The notes under the pieces were generated by a model, which searched no databases, was not told the origin of the DNA, and was given only the letters and a program-made list of their open reading frames with translations. A stretch of 64,000 nt of DNA from Streptococcus penaeicida (GTDB lineage: Bacteria; Bacillota; Bacilli; Lactobacillales; Streptococcaceae): contig NZ_LOCM01000024.1 of the NCBI RefSeq assembly GCF_002887775.1, positions 62,001-126,000 of the forward strand. The letters run 5' to 3'. Numbering within the stretch: position 1 is the stretch's first letter; the number at the start of each line of letters is the position of its first letter. Position numbers and translations under genes: made by a program. Shown here piece after piece: positions 1 to 9,366 of this stretch.

Positions 1-327
<327 letters not shown>

Positions 328-332
328 GATGT

Positions 333-1297
333 TTATGACAAGTTTTCACTTGCCTTTTCAAGAACTTTCATAACTTTGAGACTATGTTCGATTGCCTCTT
401 GGGCACGCGCAAAATCTCGGTCATTAATGATTGCTTGAAAAGCTCTAAACTCTGCTGCCATCCGGTGTTCAGCGCTGTTCTTATTAACTAGTCGAGGTTG
501 GCTACCATTTTCTGTAATTTTAACTTGTGGAAGTGTGTTACTTTCCCCAGCCACAATCATCGAGCCTTTGTTGCCCTGAATAATCGTCCGCACTTCTGCG
601 CTGCAATCTTTAGCAGCAATACAAACCACTTTGAAATCTGTGTAATCCAGGATAAGAATTCCTGAAGTATCAACGCCTCGCTCCAGGTTTGGCAGATAAT
701 CGACACTGGTTGGATCGCCAAACAAAGCAACTACTAGGTGGATATTGTAAATGTTAAGGTCTCTGAGGGCTCCTCCCCCTTTTTCTGGGTCAAAAGCTGG
801 CGCAATCACACCATCTTTGAAGGCATCATAGCGAGACGAATATTGGGAGTAGTTACAGTCAACAATCTTAATGTCGCCCAAATTGGTTAATTCTTCTTTT
901 AAGACAGCGAAATTCTCTAAATAGAGATTGGTAATAGCCTCTAGCAGAATCAACTCTTTCTCTTTAGCAAGCTGAGCCAATTCCTGCGCTTGGGCTTCTT
1001 TCAAGGTGAAAGGCTTTTCGCAGATAACATGTTTGCCTGCTAATAGGCTGCCTTGGTCATTTCATAGTGTAAATGATTTGGGGTTGCCACGTACACGGTA
1101 TCCGTATTTGGGTTAGCCAGTGCTTGGTCTAAGCTTGTATATATATCTGGAATTTGGTATTGCTCTGCCAAAGTCTCAGCTTTTTCCCGACTTCGAGGGG
1201 TTGAAACCAAGGCTTTAATTTCTATGCCATTAGTGGCTGCAATAACGGGTAGGGCTTCTTCAACAATCTTCCCTGTTCCAACTACTGTTAATTTCAT
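333..1297 (-). pseudogene. Gfo/Idh/MocA-family NAD(P)-dependent oxidoreductase, frameshifted
   Basis: The encoded protein would be about 320 residues. The first part (1297 to ~1050) has a Rossmann fold with the GTGKIVEEALP nucleotide loop and the VATPNHLHYE motif. The second continues with AGKHVICEKPFT, the family signature holding the catalytic lysine, and then the C-terminal alpha/beta domain. The frame breaks at 1046-1047, where the minus strand reads GCAGCC-TATTAG; one more C restores K-A-A-L-L-A-G-K-H-V. Both halves are otherwise full and uncorrupted. The substrate cannot be told from sequence; most likely a sugar or inositol-type polyol. It is the last gene of the 3252-to-333 run, 14 bases after the GNAT gene. 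Confidence 0.85.
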
Positions 1298-1311
1298 CTT
1301 TTTTATTCTCC

Positions 1312-1818
1312 TTAATCTAAACCAAATTCTTTAGCGAAGCTAACAGAACCTTGAAAATGTTGATTTCCTTGTAAAGAAATAGCCATAAAGTTGGCTGGGG
1401 GAAATCCTTCTGGTATCGTAATACCAAATGATTGTGCTGGTAAGTAACCAAATTTAGGGTAATAAAGGTCACTTCCCAAAACTAAAATGAGACCAAAACC
1501 TAATGCTTTGGCAATTCGGTGACCTTCTTCAATTAATGCTTTACCATAACCTTGTTTTTGACAATCAGGTGCAATGCTCAAAGGTGCTAAAACAAGAGCT
1601 TGTGACTGACCTACCTTGGCTTTGGTAAAGATAACATGACCTTTAATTAGTTGATTTTCTTCTAAAACTAAGGCTAATTCAGGAATATAAGAGTCTCCTT
1701 GACGCAAGGCTTTAACCAAATCCTGTTCCTTTCCGTCAGCATGTTCAGCTGTAGCGAATGCATCTCTTATTAATTTATCGATGACCTGATAGTCAGCAGG
1801 CATTTCTTGTCTAATCAT
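1312..1818 (-). CDS. GNAT family N-acetyltransferase
   Basis: A 168-residue single-domain GNAT protein. The beta4-alpha3 acetyl-CoA site reads LSIAPDCQKQGYGKALIEEG (residues ~75-94; Q/RxxGxG/A form). It is followed by LGSDLYYPKFGY, typical of the YhbS-like subgroup. The start chosen at 1818 has an AAGGAAA SD and gives a normal family length; the frame is open further upstream but that part is unlike GNAT. Its ATG overlaps the stop of the preceding membrane-protein gene in an ATGA junction, so translation is probably coupled. The acceptor is unknown. Confidence 0.85.
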   Translation of the reverse strand: MIRQEMPADYQVIDKLIRDAFATAEHADGKEQDLVKALRQGDSYIPELALVLEENQLIKGHVIFTKAKVGQSQALVLAPLSIAPDCQKQGYGKALIEEGHRIAKALGFGLILVLGSDLYYPKFGYLPAQSFGITIPEGFPPANFMAISLQGNQHFQGSVSFAKEFGLD

Positions 1819-2312
1819 TTTCGTTTCCTTTTTTTTGATTTCTTTTGGCTGTCTTTCGAACTGCTTTTGGACTTCCTCTGTGCAAGTGGTATTTTTAAAT
1901 AGTATAGTATTTGCCAAAATATGAACGTTAGTAAATAAATACTTATTAAGTTTAAGATAACACTCTTATCTTCTTTCCACAAAGGTCGTAAAAATTGCTC
2001 CTTAAACGGAAAGCTTTGGGTACCTGCCCAGACTCCGATAGTCATATGGCTAAGTGCGATGACAGCAATCAACCAGCGCATGATGTCTGCTAGTTCGCTT
2101 AAAGAAGTCGCCTGTTCATTTCGACTAGTACGAAAGAAATGCTTATAAAAGTAAAAAAGGGGAATCAATAGATTAAATGTAAGGGGCCAATAGACAAGTG
2201 GCAACTGCACTTTTTGCAAGACAAGGTAAAGGAGAATAATGCTCCCTAAATAAAATCCTCCATCTAGGAAAAAAGCTAAGCTAGGATATTTTCGTAAGGT
2301 TTTATAAATCAT
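1815..2312 (-). CDS. Small integral membrane protein, function unknown
   Basis: A 165-residue protein that I do not recognise. It has about four hydrophobic helices (residues ~12-35, 40-57, 80-98 and 118-138) and a strongly basic tail, Lys/Ser/Arg-rich from residue 145 to the end (KSKSSSKDSQ, then KKSKKRKRK). The charge pattern suggests the tail is cytoplasmic. The start has a GGGAAG SD. It overlaps the GNAT gene by 4 bases and follows the SDR gene by 12 bases, so the three are cotranscribed. No enzymatic motif is visible; a streptococcal conserved hypothetical protein is the safest label. Confidence 0.7.
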   Translation of the reverse strand: MIYKTLRKYPSLAFFLDGGFYLGSIILLYLVLQKVQLPLVYWPLTFNLLIPLFYFYKHFFRTSRNEQATSLSELADIMRWLIAVIALSHMTIGVWAGTQSFPFKEQFLRPLWKEDKSVILNLISIYLLTFIFWQILYYLKIPLAQRKSKSSSKDSQKKSKKRKRK

Positions 2313-2324
2313 AACTTCCCTTTT

Positions 2325-3023
2325 TTATTTTAAAGTCCAGCCACCGTCAATTTTAACAATTTCACCTTGCATGGAAACTGCCTTTCCTGAGACTAAAAAG
2401 TCTGTCAGGTCGGCTATTTCTTCAGCTTGGGTCCATCTTCCGATTGGGGTTTGTTCAGCAACCCAATCGGCAAGGCCACCTTCTGTAAAGTCGCTAGCGG
2501 TCATGCCTGTTTGGACAGCCCCTGGGGCAATCCCAAAAACTTGGATGCCTGCTTTAGCATAATCCAAAGCTAATTGTCGGGTGAAGCCAGCTAGGGCATG
2601 TTTCGAGCTGGTATAGGCAGCACCGCCACCGCCTGCTTGAAAACTGGCAATGGAACACATGTTGATGATAATCCCACTTTGCTGCGCCAGCATTTTTTTC
2701 AAATAAAAACGGGTAAGTTTAACCACGGAAAAGAAATTGGTGGCAAAGAGCTTTTCAAAGTCCTCTTGCTTTATTTCAAGTAGGGGTTTGTAGGCGTCCA
2801 GAATGCCCGCTGTATTGAGGAGAATGTCGACCTGAGGTAGCCAGTCAAAGAGTGGGATTAAATTGTCTGTCACATCTAATTGGAGAAAATGAAAATCGCC
2901 ATCTAAAGCCGGCTTAGGACTGACATCAAGACCATAAACCTGATAACCATTAGCTAAGAGGTGTTCAGCCTGAGCCCTTCCAATACCTGAAGAAACTCCG
3001 GTCACAAGGACTGTCTTAGTCAT
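2325..3023 (-). CDS. SDR-family oxidoreductase (3-oxoacyl-ACP reductase-like)
   Basis: A 232-residue classical short-chain dehydrogenase/reductase. It shows TGVSSGIG (cofactor loop, residues ~8-15), the NTAG motif (as LLNTAG), the catalytic serine in NMCSIAS, the YTSSK catalytic Tyr/Lys pair, and the PGAVQT segment after the active site. The C-terminus GGWTLK fits the family. The substrate is not readable; the family is broad, and this copy stands apart from fatty-acid genes, so fabG would be an over-call. The ATG at 3023 overlaps the DUF2829 gene end by 8 bases. Confidence 0.88.
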   Translation of the reverse strand: MTKTVLVTGVSSGIGRAQAEHLLANGYQVYGLDVSPKPALDGDFHFLQLDVTDNLIPLFDWLPQVDILLNTAGILDAYKPLLEIKQEDFEKLFATNFFSVVKLTRFYLKKMLAQQSGIIINMCSIASFQAGGGGAAYTSSKHALAGFTRQLALDYAKAGIQVFGIAPGAVQTGMTASDFTEGGLADWVAEQTPIGRWTQAEEIADLTDFLVSGKAVSMQGEIVKIDGGWTLK

Positions 3024-3252
3024 GAACTTCAACCCAATCTTCTGCCAAAACATCACATGGAGTCGGTGCCCACATGGAGAAGCCTTCCCCCTCACCTGAA
3101 ACATTAATCAAAAAGTAGGGAGTTACTTCTAAAGCTTGACCATTTTGCTCAATGGAATCAAAGAGTTGCACATAATTTTCAGCACCACCCCAACCACTTC
3201 TCACATATTTCTTCTTAGCTTTCAGTCCTGGTAAAATTTCTTCGAATGTCAT
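3016..3252 (-). CDS. DUF2829 protein (Tad2-like fold family)
   Basis: A 78-residue protein. It starts MTFEEILPGLKAKKK, then has a conserved RSGWGG segment and ends WAPTPCDVLAEDWVEV, the DUF2829 hallmark (WxPtxxDxLAxDW). Phage members of this family include Tad2, which binds and sequesters the cyclic-ADPR-type signal of Thoeris defence; that is knowledge of the family, not a demonstration for this gene. An AAGGAGA SD precedes the ATG. It heads an apparently non-phage operon with SDR, membrane and GNAT genes. A housekeeping nucleotide-binding role is equally possible. Confidence 0.75.
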   Translation of the reverse strand: MTFEEILPGLKAKKKYVRSGWGGAENYVQLFDSIEQNGQALEVTPYFLINVSGEGEGFSMWAPTPCDVLAEDWVEVHD

Positions 3253-3429
3253 ATCTATCTCCTTATTACGCTTTGTCTAATTGTTAAAGATTTATGACTA
3301 TTATACCATGAAAAGCTAAAATGATTAGTGGCTTGAATGACAAAGGGAGATTCTTTTTTTCTTGTCCGAGGAGTTGTTTTGAGTTACAATTATAGTATCG
3401 TCCTAAGGCAAAAAATGAGGAAATCACTT

Positions 3430-3627
3430 ATGAAAATTAACACTACTTATTTAGCTATCGGGTTAGCTTTTCTTGGGCTACCCATCGCACTAAACAGTAT
3501 CGCCTATCTTCCAATATCTATTACATTCTTTGTTCTAGCTTTTACTATTCCACCTGAAGAAGATGAGGACGACAAAATTTATGATGAGCAAAAAGATAGT
3601 AAAAGTGATTTTAATACTAAAAACTAA
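3430..3627 (+). CDS. Small membrane protein with acidic tail
   Basis: A 65-residue protein I do not recognise. Residues ~7-25 and 27-44 form two hydrophobic segments (or one hairpin), followed by an acidic hydrophilic tail starting PPEEDEDD. I chose the ATG at 3430 because GAGGAA lies about 8 bases upstream; the longer open frame adds residues without a good SD. It stands alone between divergent and convergent neighbours and ends at a shared terminator with the CorA-like gene. Confidence 0.6.
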   Translation: MKINTTYLAIGLAFLGLPIALNSIAYLPISITFFVLAFTIPPEEDEDDKIYDEQKDSKSDFNTKN

Positions 3628-3631
3628 AGCA

Positions 3632-3659
3632 AAAAGAGGGTCTTTAGGGACTCTCTTTT
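3632..3659. terminator. Bidirectional terminator between convergent genes
   Basis: The arms AAAAGAGGGTC and GACTCTCTTTT pair with one mismatch. A/T tracts on both sides suit termination in both directions, between the small membrane gene (+) and the CorA gene (-). Confidence 0.7.
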
Positions 3660-3667
3660 CTTGATCT

Positions 3668-4582
3668 CTATTTACGATTGTATTTCATCATTAATTTGAG
3701 AATAAAGGCCATGGCAAACCAGAGGATGGCTGAAATACCGATGACCATAAGCCAACCCAATGGACTTTGGGTTAGAAAACTTGGTAGGGGAACGTTTATT
3801 CCGAAGAATCCTGTCACAATACTTGGGATGGTTAAGAGAATAGATAATAATGTCAGAATTTTCATGGTATCATTTAATTCATTATTTAAGACATTATTAT
3901 AGGTACCTTCCAATTGGGCTAGGACTTGGGCTGATAACTGGGCCATTTCAACCAGCTGTCTGGCTTCAATCAAGGCATCATCTAACTGCTCTTCTTCGGC
4001 ATCGTCAAGATCAAGGTATAAGAGATGACTTTTTAACTGTTCAATCAAGAGCACGTTTTGTTTACTTGCTGATACGATATAGACAAGGCCTGTTTCTAAA
4101 TCGGATAGCTGCAAGAGTTCTTTTTTACTGGTTCTTTCTCTTAGTAAATTATTCAAGCGATTCCGTTCAACATTGAGATGATCCACTGTTGGGAAATAAT
4201 TTTTGGAAATTAGATAGAGGACTTTGAAAAGAAATTTATAAAGGGAAATAGAGCCGTTTTTATTAACTAAATTCTCCATTTGTTTGATGATATAGGCACT
4301 TTTATCCTTATAAATGGTAATAAGATTATTATCGAAGACAAAAAAAGTAATAGGGACGGTTTGATAATGATAGTTTTGCTTAGAAACATCCAAAACATTA
4401 TAAATCAGTAATAAGGTTTTATCGACACGATCATATTCTAAATGGGATAGTTCATTTTTATCGGCAGCATAGGTTAAGATTTCTGAATCAATTCCTAGCT
4501 CATGCTTCAGATAAAGCAAATCTTTGGCATTATCTGCATTAGCCAAATAGGTCGTAAATTGAGGCTTTTTGACTTCCTTCAC
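3668..4582 (-). CDS. CorA family divalent cation transporter
   Basis: A 304-residue CorA/MIT-family protein. A long alpha/beta and helical cytoplasmic N-terminal region (residues 1-235) is followed by two C-terminal membrane helices. The signature loop reads GFFGINVPLP, the GxN motif in the form used by Gram-positive CorA relatives, where the canonical form is YGMNF. The likely substrate is Mg2+, possibly Co2+ or Ni2+. Translation starts at a GTG with AAGGAGA six bases upstream. It is a single-gene unit, and the shared terminator lies just past its stop. Confidence 0.85.
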   Translation of the reverse strand: MKEVKKPQFTTYLANADNAKDLLYLKHELGIDSEILTYAADKNELSHLEYDRVDKTLLLIYNVLDVSKQNYHYQTVPITFFVFDNNLITIYKDKSAYIIKQMENLVNKNGSISLYKFLFKVLYLISKNYFPTVDHLNVERNRLNNLLRERTSKKELLQLSDLETGLVYIVSASKQNVLLIEQLKSHLLYLDLDDAEEEQLDDALIEARQLVEMAQLSAQVLAQLEGTYNNVLNNELNDTMKILTLLSILLTIPSIVTGFFGINVPLPSFLTQSPLGWLMVIGISAILWFAMAFILKLMMKYNRK

Positions 4583-4619
4583 AGGTCTCTCCTTCTAAGA
4601 CTACTTTTTTTCAGTATAT

Positions 4620-4646
4620 CAAAAAAAGAGTCAAATGACTCTTTTT
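4620..4646 (-). terminator. Terminator of brnQ
   Basis: AAAAAGAGTCA and TGACTCTTTTT form an 11-bp perfect stem ending in a T-rich run on the minus strand, directly after the brnQ stop. Confidence 0.85.
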
Positions 4647-4661
4647 AGCTATTCTTAATGC

Positions 4662-6005
4662 TTAATTTTCATTTTCAAACTGACTCAAGTCAAAGGCTTC
4701 TCCCTTAATTTTATCTGGTAGGATAAAGGCAATTATGACTCCTAATAAAGTTGGTAGCAACCAGCCCATAGACATAGTGTGGAAAGGAATTTGACCAACA
4801 AGAGCAGCTAAAGCCGTTTTAGGCATCAAACCGGCTAACACTTCCAATAACGAAGTCACAGTGACTAAGGCAATGGTCAAAGACATTCCTTTTTTAGATA
4901 AAGCAAAGGACTTATTGAACAAAATAATGATAACCAGCACAATCACAATCGGATAAAGTAAAGTCAAAACGGGAACAGAAAAGGCAATGACTGTGTTGAG
5001 TCCAAGATTGGCAATTAAAAATCCGATGAGTGTAAAGAGAACTGTATAAACCTTGTAAGACAAGGCTTTAAAATGCTTAGCAAAAAACTCAGAAACAGCT
5101 ACAATCAAACCAACCGTTGTTGTGAAGCAGGTCATGACCACCATGACACTGAGGAAGATACGGCCGAAGGGGCCGAATAACTGATAGGAAGCCTGGGCTA
5201 AAACGTAAGCCCCTTTATTAATTGACGGGTCACCCAGTACCGAACTAGGGATGGGGAATTTATTGCCTAAGAAAGCAAGCCCCAAATAGAGGATACTAAA
5301 GGCTAAGCTAGTCACAAGTCCAACTACCCAAATGGTTGATAGGTATTCTTTCTTACTAGCAAAACCAAACTGTTTAAGGGTTTCTGTTGCTACCAGACAG
5401 AAGGCAACAGAGGCAAGGGCATCTAGTGTATTATAACCGGCTAAAACACCTCCCCCAAAGGCTGAAGCAACATATTCAGCGCTAGCCTGGCCACTGTCAG
5501 CTTGTCCGTATTTAAAAGCGCCTACTACTACTAACACTAAAATCAGCAAGGCGAATAGCGGCGTCAAAATCTTGCCCACACTATTCATGATCTTATTGGG
5601 GTTATAAGCTAATGCAAAAGCCGCTAAAAAAAAGCAAAGGGAGAAGAGCATCAAGGCTAGCTGGCTATTTCCTACCAAAGGTGAAAGGCCGACTTCAAAA
5701 GAGACGGTAGCCGTTCTAGGAATAGCAAAGAGAGGACCGATGGTTAAATAGAGGAGAACCAGAAAGCTGAGCGAGAACCAAGGGCTGAACTTAATATCCA
5801 TTTCCTGCTTAAAGCCGCCATTGGTTAGGGTGCCAACCAACAAAGTAATAATGGCTAAGCCTACTCCGGACAGACAGAACCCAATAATCGCCGGCCAAAA
5901 ATGTGTGCCTGAAGCAACCCCTAAAGCTGGTGGGAAAATTAAGTTGCCGGCTCCAAAAAAGATACCAAATAAAAGCAATCCTGTTAGAAATCCTTTTTTA
6001 ACCAT
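4662..6005 (-). CDS. brnQ: Branched-chain amino acid carrier BrnQ (LIVCS family)
   Basis: A 447-residue polytopic protein with about 12 membrane segments, a Na+- or H+-coupled importer of Leu, Ile and Val. The start MVKKGFLTGLLLFGIFFGAGN followed by LIFPP is the BrnQ signature. The length matches the family (430-450). It complements the ABC importer livJHMGF further along. The leader carries a CodY-like sequence (6164-6178) and an 18-bp inverted repeat between the SD-like AAAGG and the ATG; both are described separately. Confidence 0.93.
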   Translation of the reverse strand: MVKKGFLTGLLLFGIFFGAGNLIFPPALGVASGTHFWPAIIGFCLSGVGLAIITLLVGTLTNGGFKQEMDIKFSPWFSLSFLVLLYLTIGPLFAIPRTATVSFEVGLSPLVGNSQLALMLFSLCFFLAAFALAYNPNKIMNSVGKILTPLFALLILVLVVVGAFKYGQADSGQASAEYVASAFGGGVLAGYNTLDALASVAFCLVATETLKQFGFASKKEYLSTIWVVGLVTSLAFSILYLGLAFLGNKFPIPSSVLGDPSINKGAYVLAQASYQLFGPFGRIFLSVMVVMTCFTTTVGLIVAVSEFFAKHFKALSYKVYTVLFTLIGFLIANLGLNTVIAFSVPVLTLLYPIVIVLVIIILFNKSFALSKKGMSLTIALVTVTSLLEVLAGLMPKTALAALVGQIPFHTMSMGWLLPTLLGVIIAFILPDKIKGEAFDLSQFENEN

Positions 6006-6017
6006 AAAATACCACTA

Positions 6018-6035
6018 TGTAAACGGTCGTTTACA
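6018..6035 (-). repeat. 18-bp inverted repeat in brnQ leader
   Basis: TGTAAACG-GT-CGTTTACA is a perfect 8-bp inverted repeat with a 2-base centre. It begins right after the purine-rich AAGAAAGG and ends 12 bases before the brnQ ATG. It could be an RNA hairpin bridging SD and start codon, or an operator of a LacI-type regulator. It differs from a CcpA cre site by the four extra central bases. Confidence 0.6.
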
Positions 6036-6123
6036 CCTTTCTTATAAAATGTCATTTTTCATTTTAAAAATCTAGATAACTCCTGAGTTAAATCTGAATC
6101 CCAAAATAAAATAAGTGCTTTCT

Positions 6124-6178
6124 ATTATAACAAAAATAAACCAATTTTCTAGCTTTTTTTCGAAATTTTCTAAATATT
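6124..6178 (-). promoter_or_regulatory. brnQ promoter with upstream CodY-like box
   Basis: The minus strand has TGTTATAAT (extended -10, TATAAT at 6129-6124) and no good -35. About 35 bases further upstream is AATATTTAGAAAATT (6178-6164), matching the CodY consensus AATTTTCWGAAAATT at 13 of 15 positions. Control by CodY is inferred. Confidence 0.45.
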
Positions 6179-6183
6179 TACAT

Positions 6184-6207
6184 AAAAAAGAAAGACCTCA
6201 CGGTCTT
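6184..6207 (-). terminator. Terminator of metG
   Basis: On the minus strand the stem AAGACC-GTGA-GGTCTT is followed by TCTTTTTT, ten bases after the metG stop. Confidence 0.85.
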
Positions 6208-6217
6208 CCTCGAAATA

Positions 6218-8274
<2,057 letters not shown>

Positions 8275-8334
8275 TTATGACCCTTTTAAGAGATATTATT
8301 TATTATAGCATAATGTCGCCATCAAAAAAACTGC

Positions 8335-9054
8335 TTATTCCTCAGAATAAGACAGCATAAAGGGTTTGATTTTACTTTGAATATGGTAATATTCTTTTCC
8401 TAAAATATAATTGACATAACTTAAGGGAATAAGGACAAGCCCTAAAGATAATTCGCCAAATTTTAAGGATAAGAGAGATGCGGCAAAAGCCCCTAAAATA
8501 AAGGTAAAAATGACAAAAGCCGTATTGCGACCGATCAGAATCATTTCGCGATTTTTTTCATAAAGCCCTTTGGTCAGCTGATAAGCAGCATTTTTAACAT
8601 TACCAGTCATCATGACATTGGCATAGGTTGCCCCACGTAGCGATTTAAAAGTATCCACTTGAATGGAAGCAAAGAAAGCCAGTCCAGAAACCGTAAAGAA
8701 AGCTGGAAGTATTGGTGTCAGAATACTAGTGAAAAGTGCAATCACAGTCAAAACAAAGCTGGACAACAAATACCAATGAATCCCATGTTTATTAGCCCAC
8801 CGGTGCATAAAGTAGGTAAAGGATTGACCTAGCATAAAAACAATGATGGGTAAAAGAAAATCTAGAGCCCTGTCCAATCTCCCCTGAGCCAAACTCATGG
8901 CTAGAGAAGCCACATTTCCTGATTGGATACCTGCAAAACGTTGACCTTGGGTCATAAAGGTAAAGGCATTGACATAACCCGAGATAAAAGTCAGACTGAT
9001 GGCACAACGCAGAGCTTCATGAACATAATATCTTTGTTTTTTTCGTTTTGACAT
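8335..9054 (-). CDS. DUF1275 (YoaK-like) membrane protein
   Basis: A 239-residue integral membrane protein with about six helices. The FISGYVNAFTF start region, QSGNVASLAMSLA, and MMTGNVKNAAYQL (a repeated (M)xxGNV pattern) are characteristic of DUF1275/YoaK proteins, whose function is not established. The start at 9054 has an AAGGAAACC SD. It is a single gene, oriented with but separated by a terminator from the tRNA-Ser gene. Confidence 0.85.
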   Translation of the reverse strand: MSKRKKQRYYVHEALRCAISLTFISGYVNAFTFMTQGQRFAGIQSGNVASLAMSLAQGRLDRALDFLLPIIVFMLGQSFTYFMHRWANKHGIHWYLLSSFVLTVIALFTSILTPILPAFFTVSGLAFFASIQVDTFKSLRGATYANVMMTGNVKNAAYQLTKGLYEKNREMILIGRNTAFVIFTFILGAFAASLLSLKFGELSLGLVLIPLSYVNYILGKEYYHIQSKIKPFMLSYSEE

Positions 9055-9070
9055 GGTTTCCTTCCTAATG

Positions 9071-9100
9071 ACACGAAAAAAATACTGATTACCAGTATTT
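9071..9100 (-). terminator. Terminator of tRNA-Ser
   Basis: AATACTG and CAGTATT form a 7-bp stem with a 5-base loop, then TTTTT on the minus strand, 13 bases past the tRNA. Confidence 0.85.
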
Positions 9101-9112
9101 TATGTTTTATTA

Positions 9113-9202
9113 AGGAGGATGTGGGATTCGAACCCACGCACGCTTTTACACGCCTGACGGTTTTCAAGACCGTTCCCTTCAGCCGGACTTGGGTAATCCT
9201 CC
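9113..9202 (-). tRNA. tRNA-Ser (anticodon UGA)
   Basis: A 90-base class II tRNA. The acceptor arms GGAGGAT and ATCCTCC pair fully. The anticodon stem-loop is ACGGTCTTGAAAACCGT with TGA as the anticodon. A long variable arm follows, and the T-loop is GGGTTCGAATCCC. CCA is not encoded. Confidence 0.97.
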
Positions 9203-9310
9203 AAAAACTAATAATAGTATAGCACAGGTCAAGTCTCTTAACAATAGTTAAAAGAAGAAAAAATAAGTAAAAAACTGAGATATTAATCTAGCATAGAATA
9301 AGATCAAAAT

Positions 9311-9341
9311 GAAAGCCCGACAACTATTGTGTCAGGCTTCA
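9311..9341 (-). terminator. Terminator-like hairpin after the large membrane protein gene
   Basis: GAAGCCTGACA and TGTCGGGCTTTC pair with one internal mismatch on the minus strand, followed by ATTTTG. The T-run is short, so termination is probable but not certain. Confidence 0.5.
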
Positions 9342-9366
9342 TATCTTTACAGTTTAATATGTTTTC

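Noticed and set aside
3850..4176. 108-codon plus-strand frame opposite the CorA gene
   Set aside because: Antisense shadow without SD or motif.
6018..6035. A cre (CcpA) site in the brnQ leader
   Set aside because: The half-sites are spaced by four bases too many compared with the 14-bp cre consensus.
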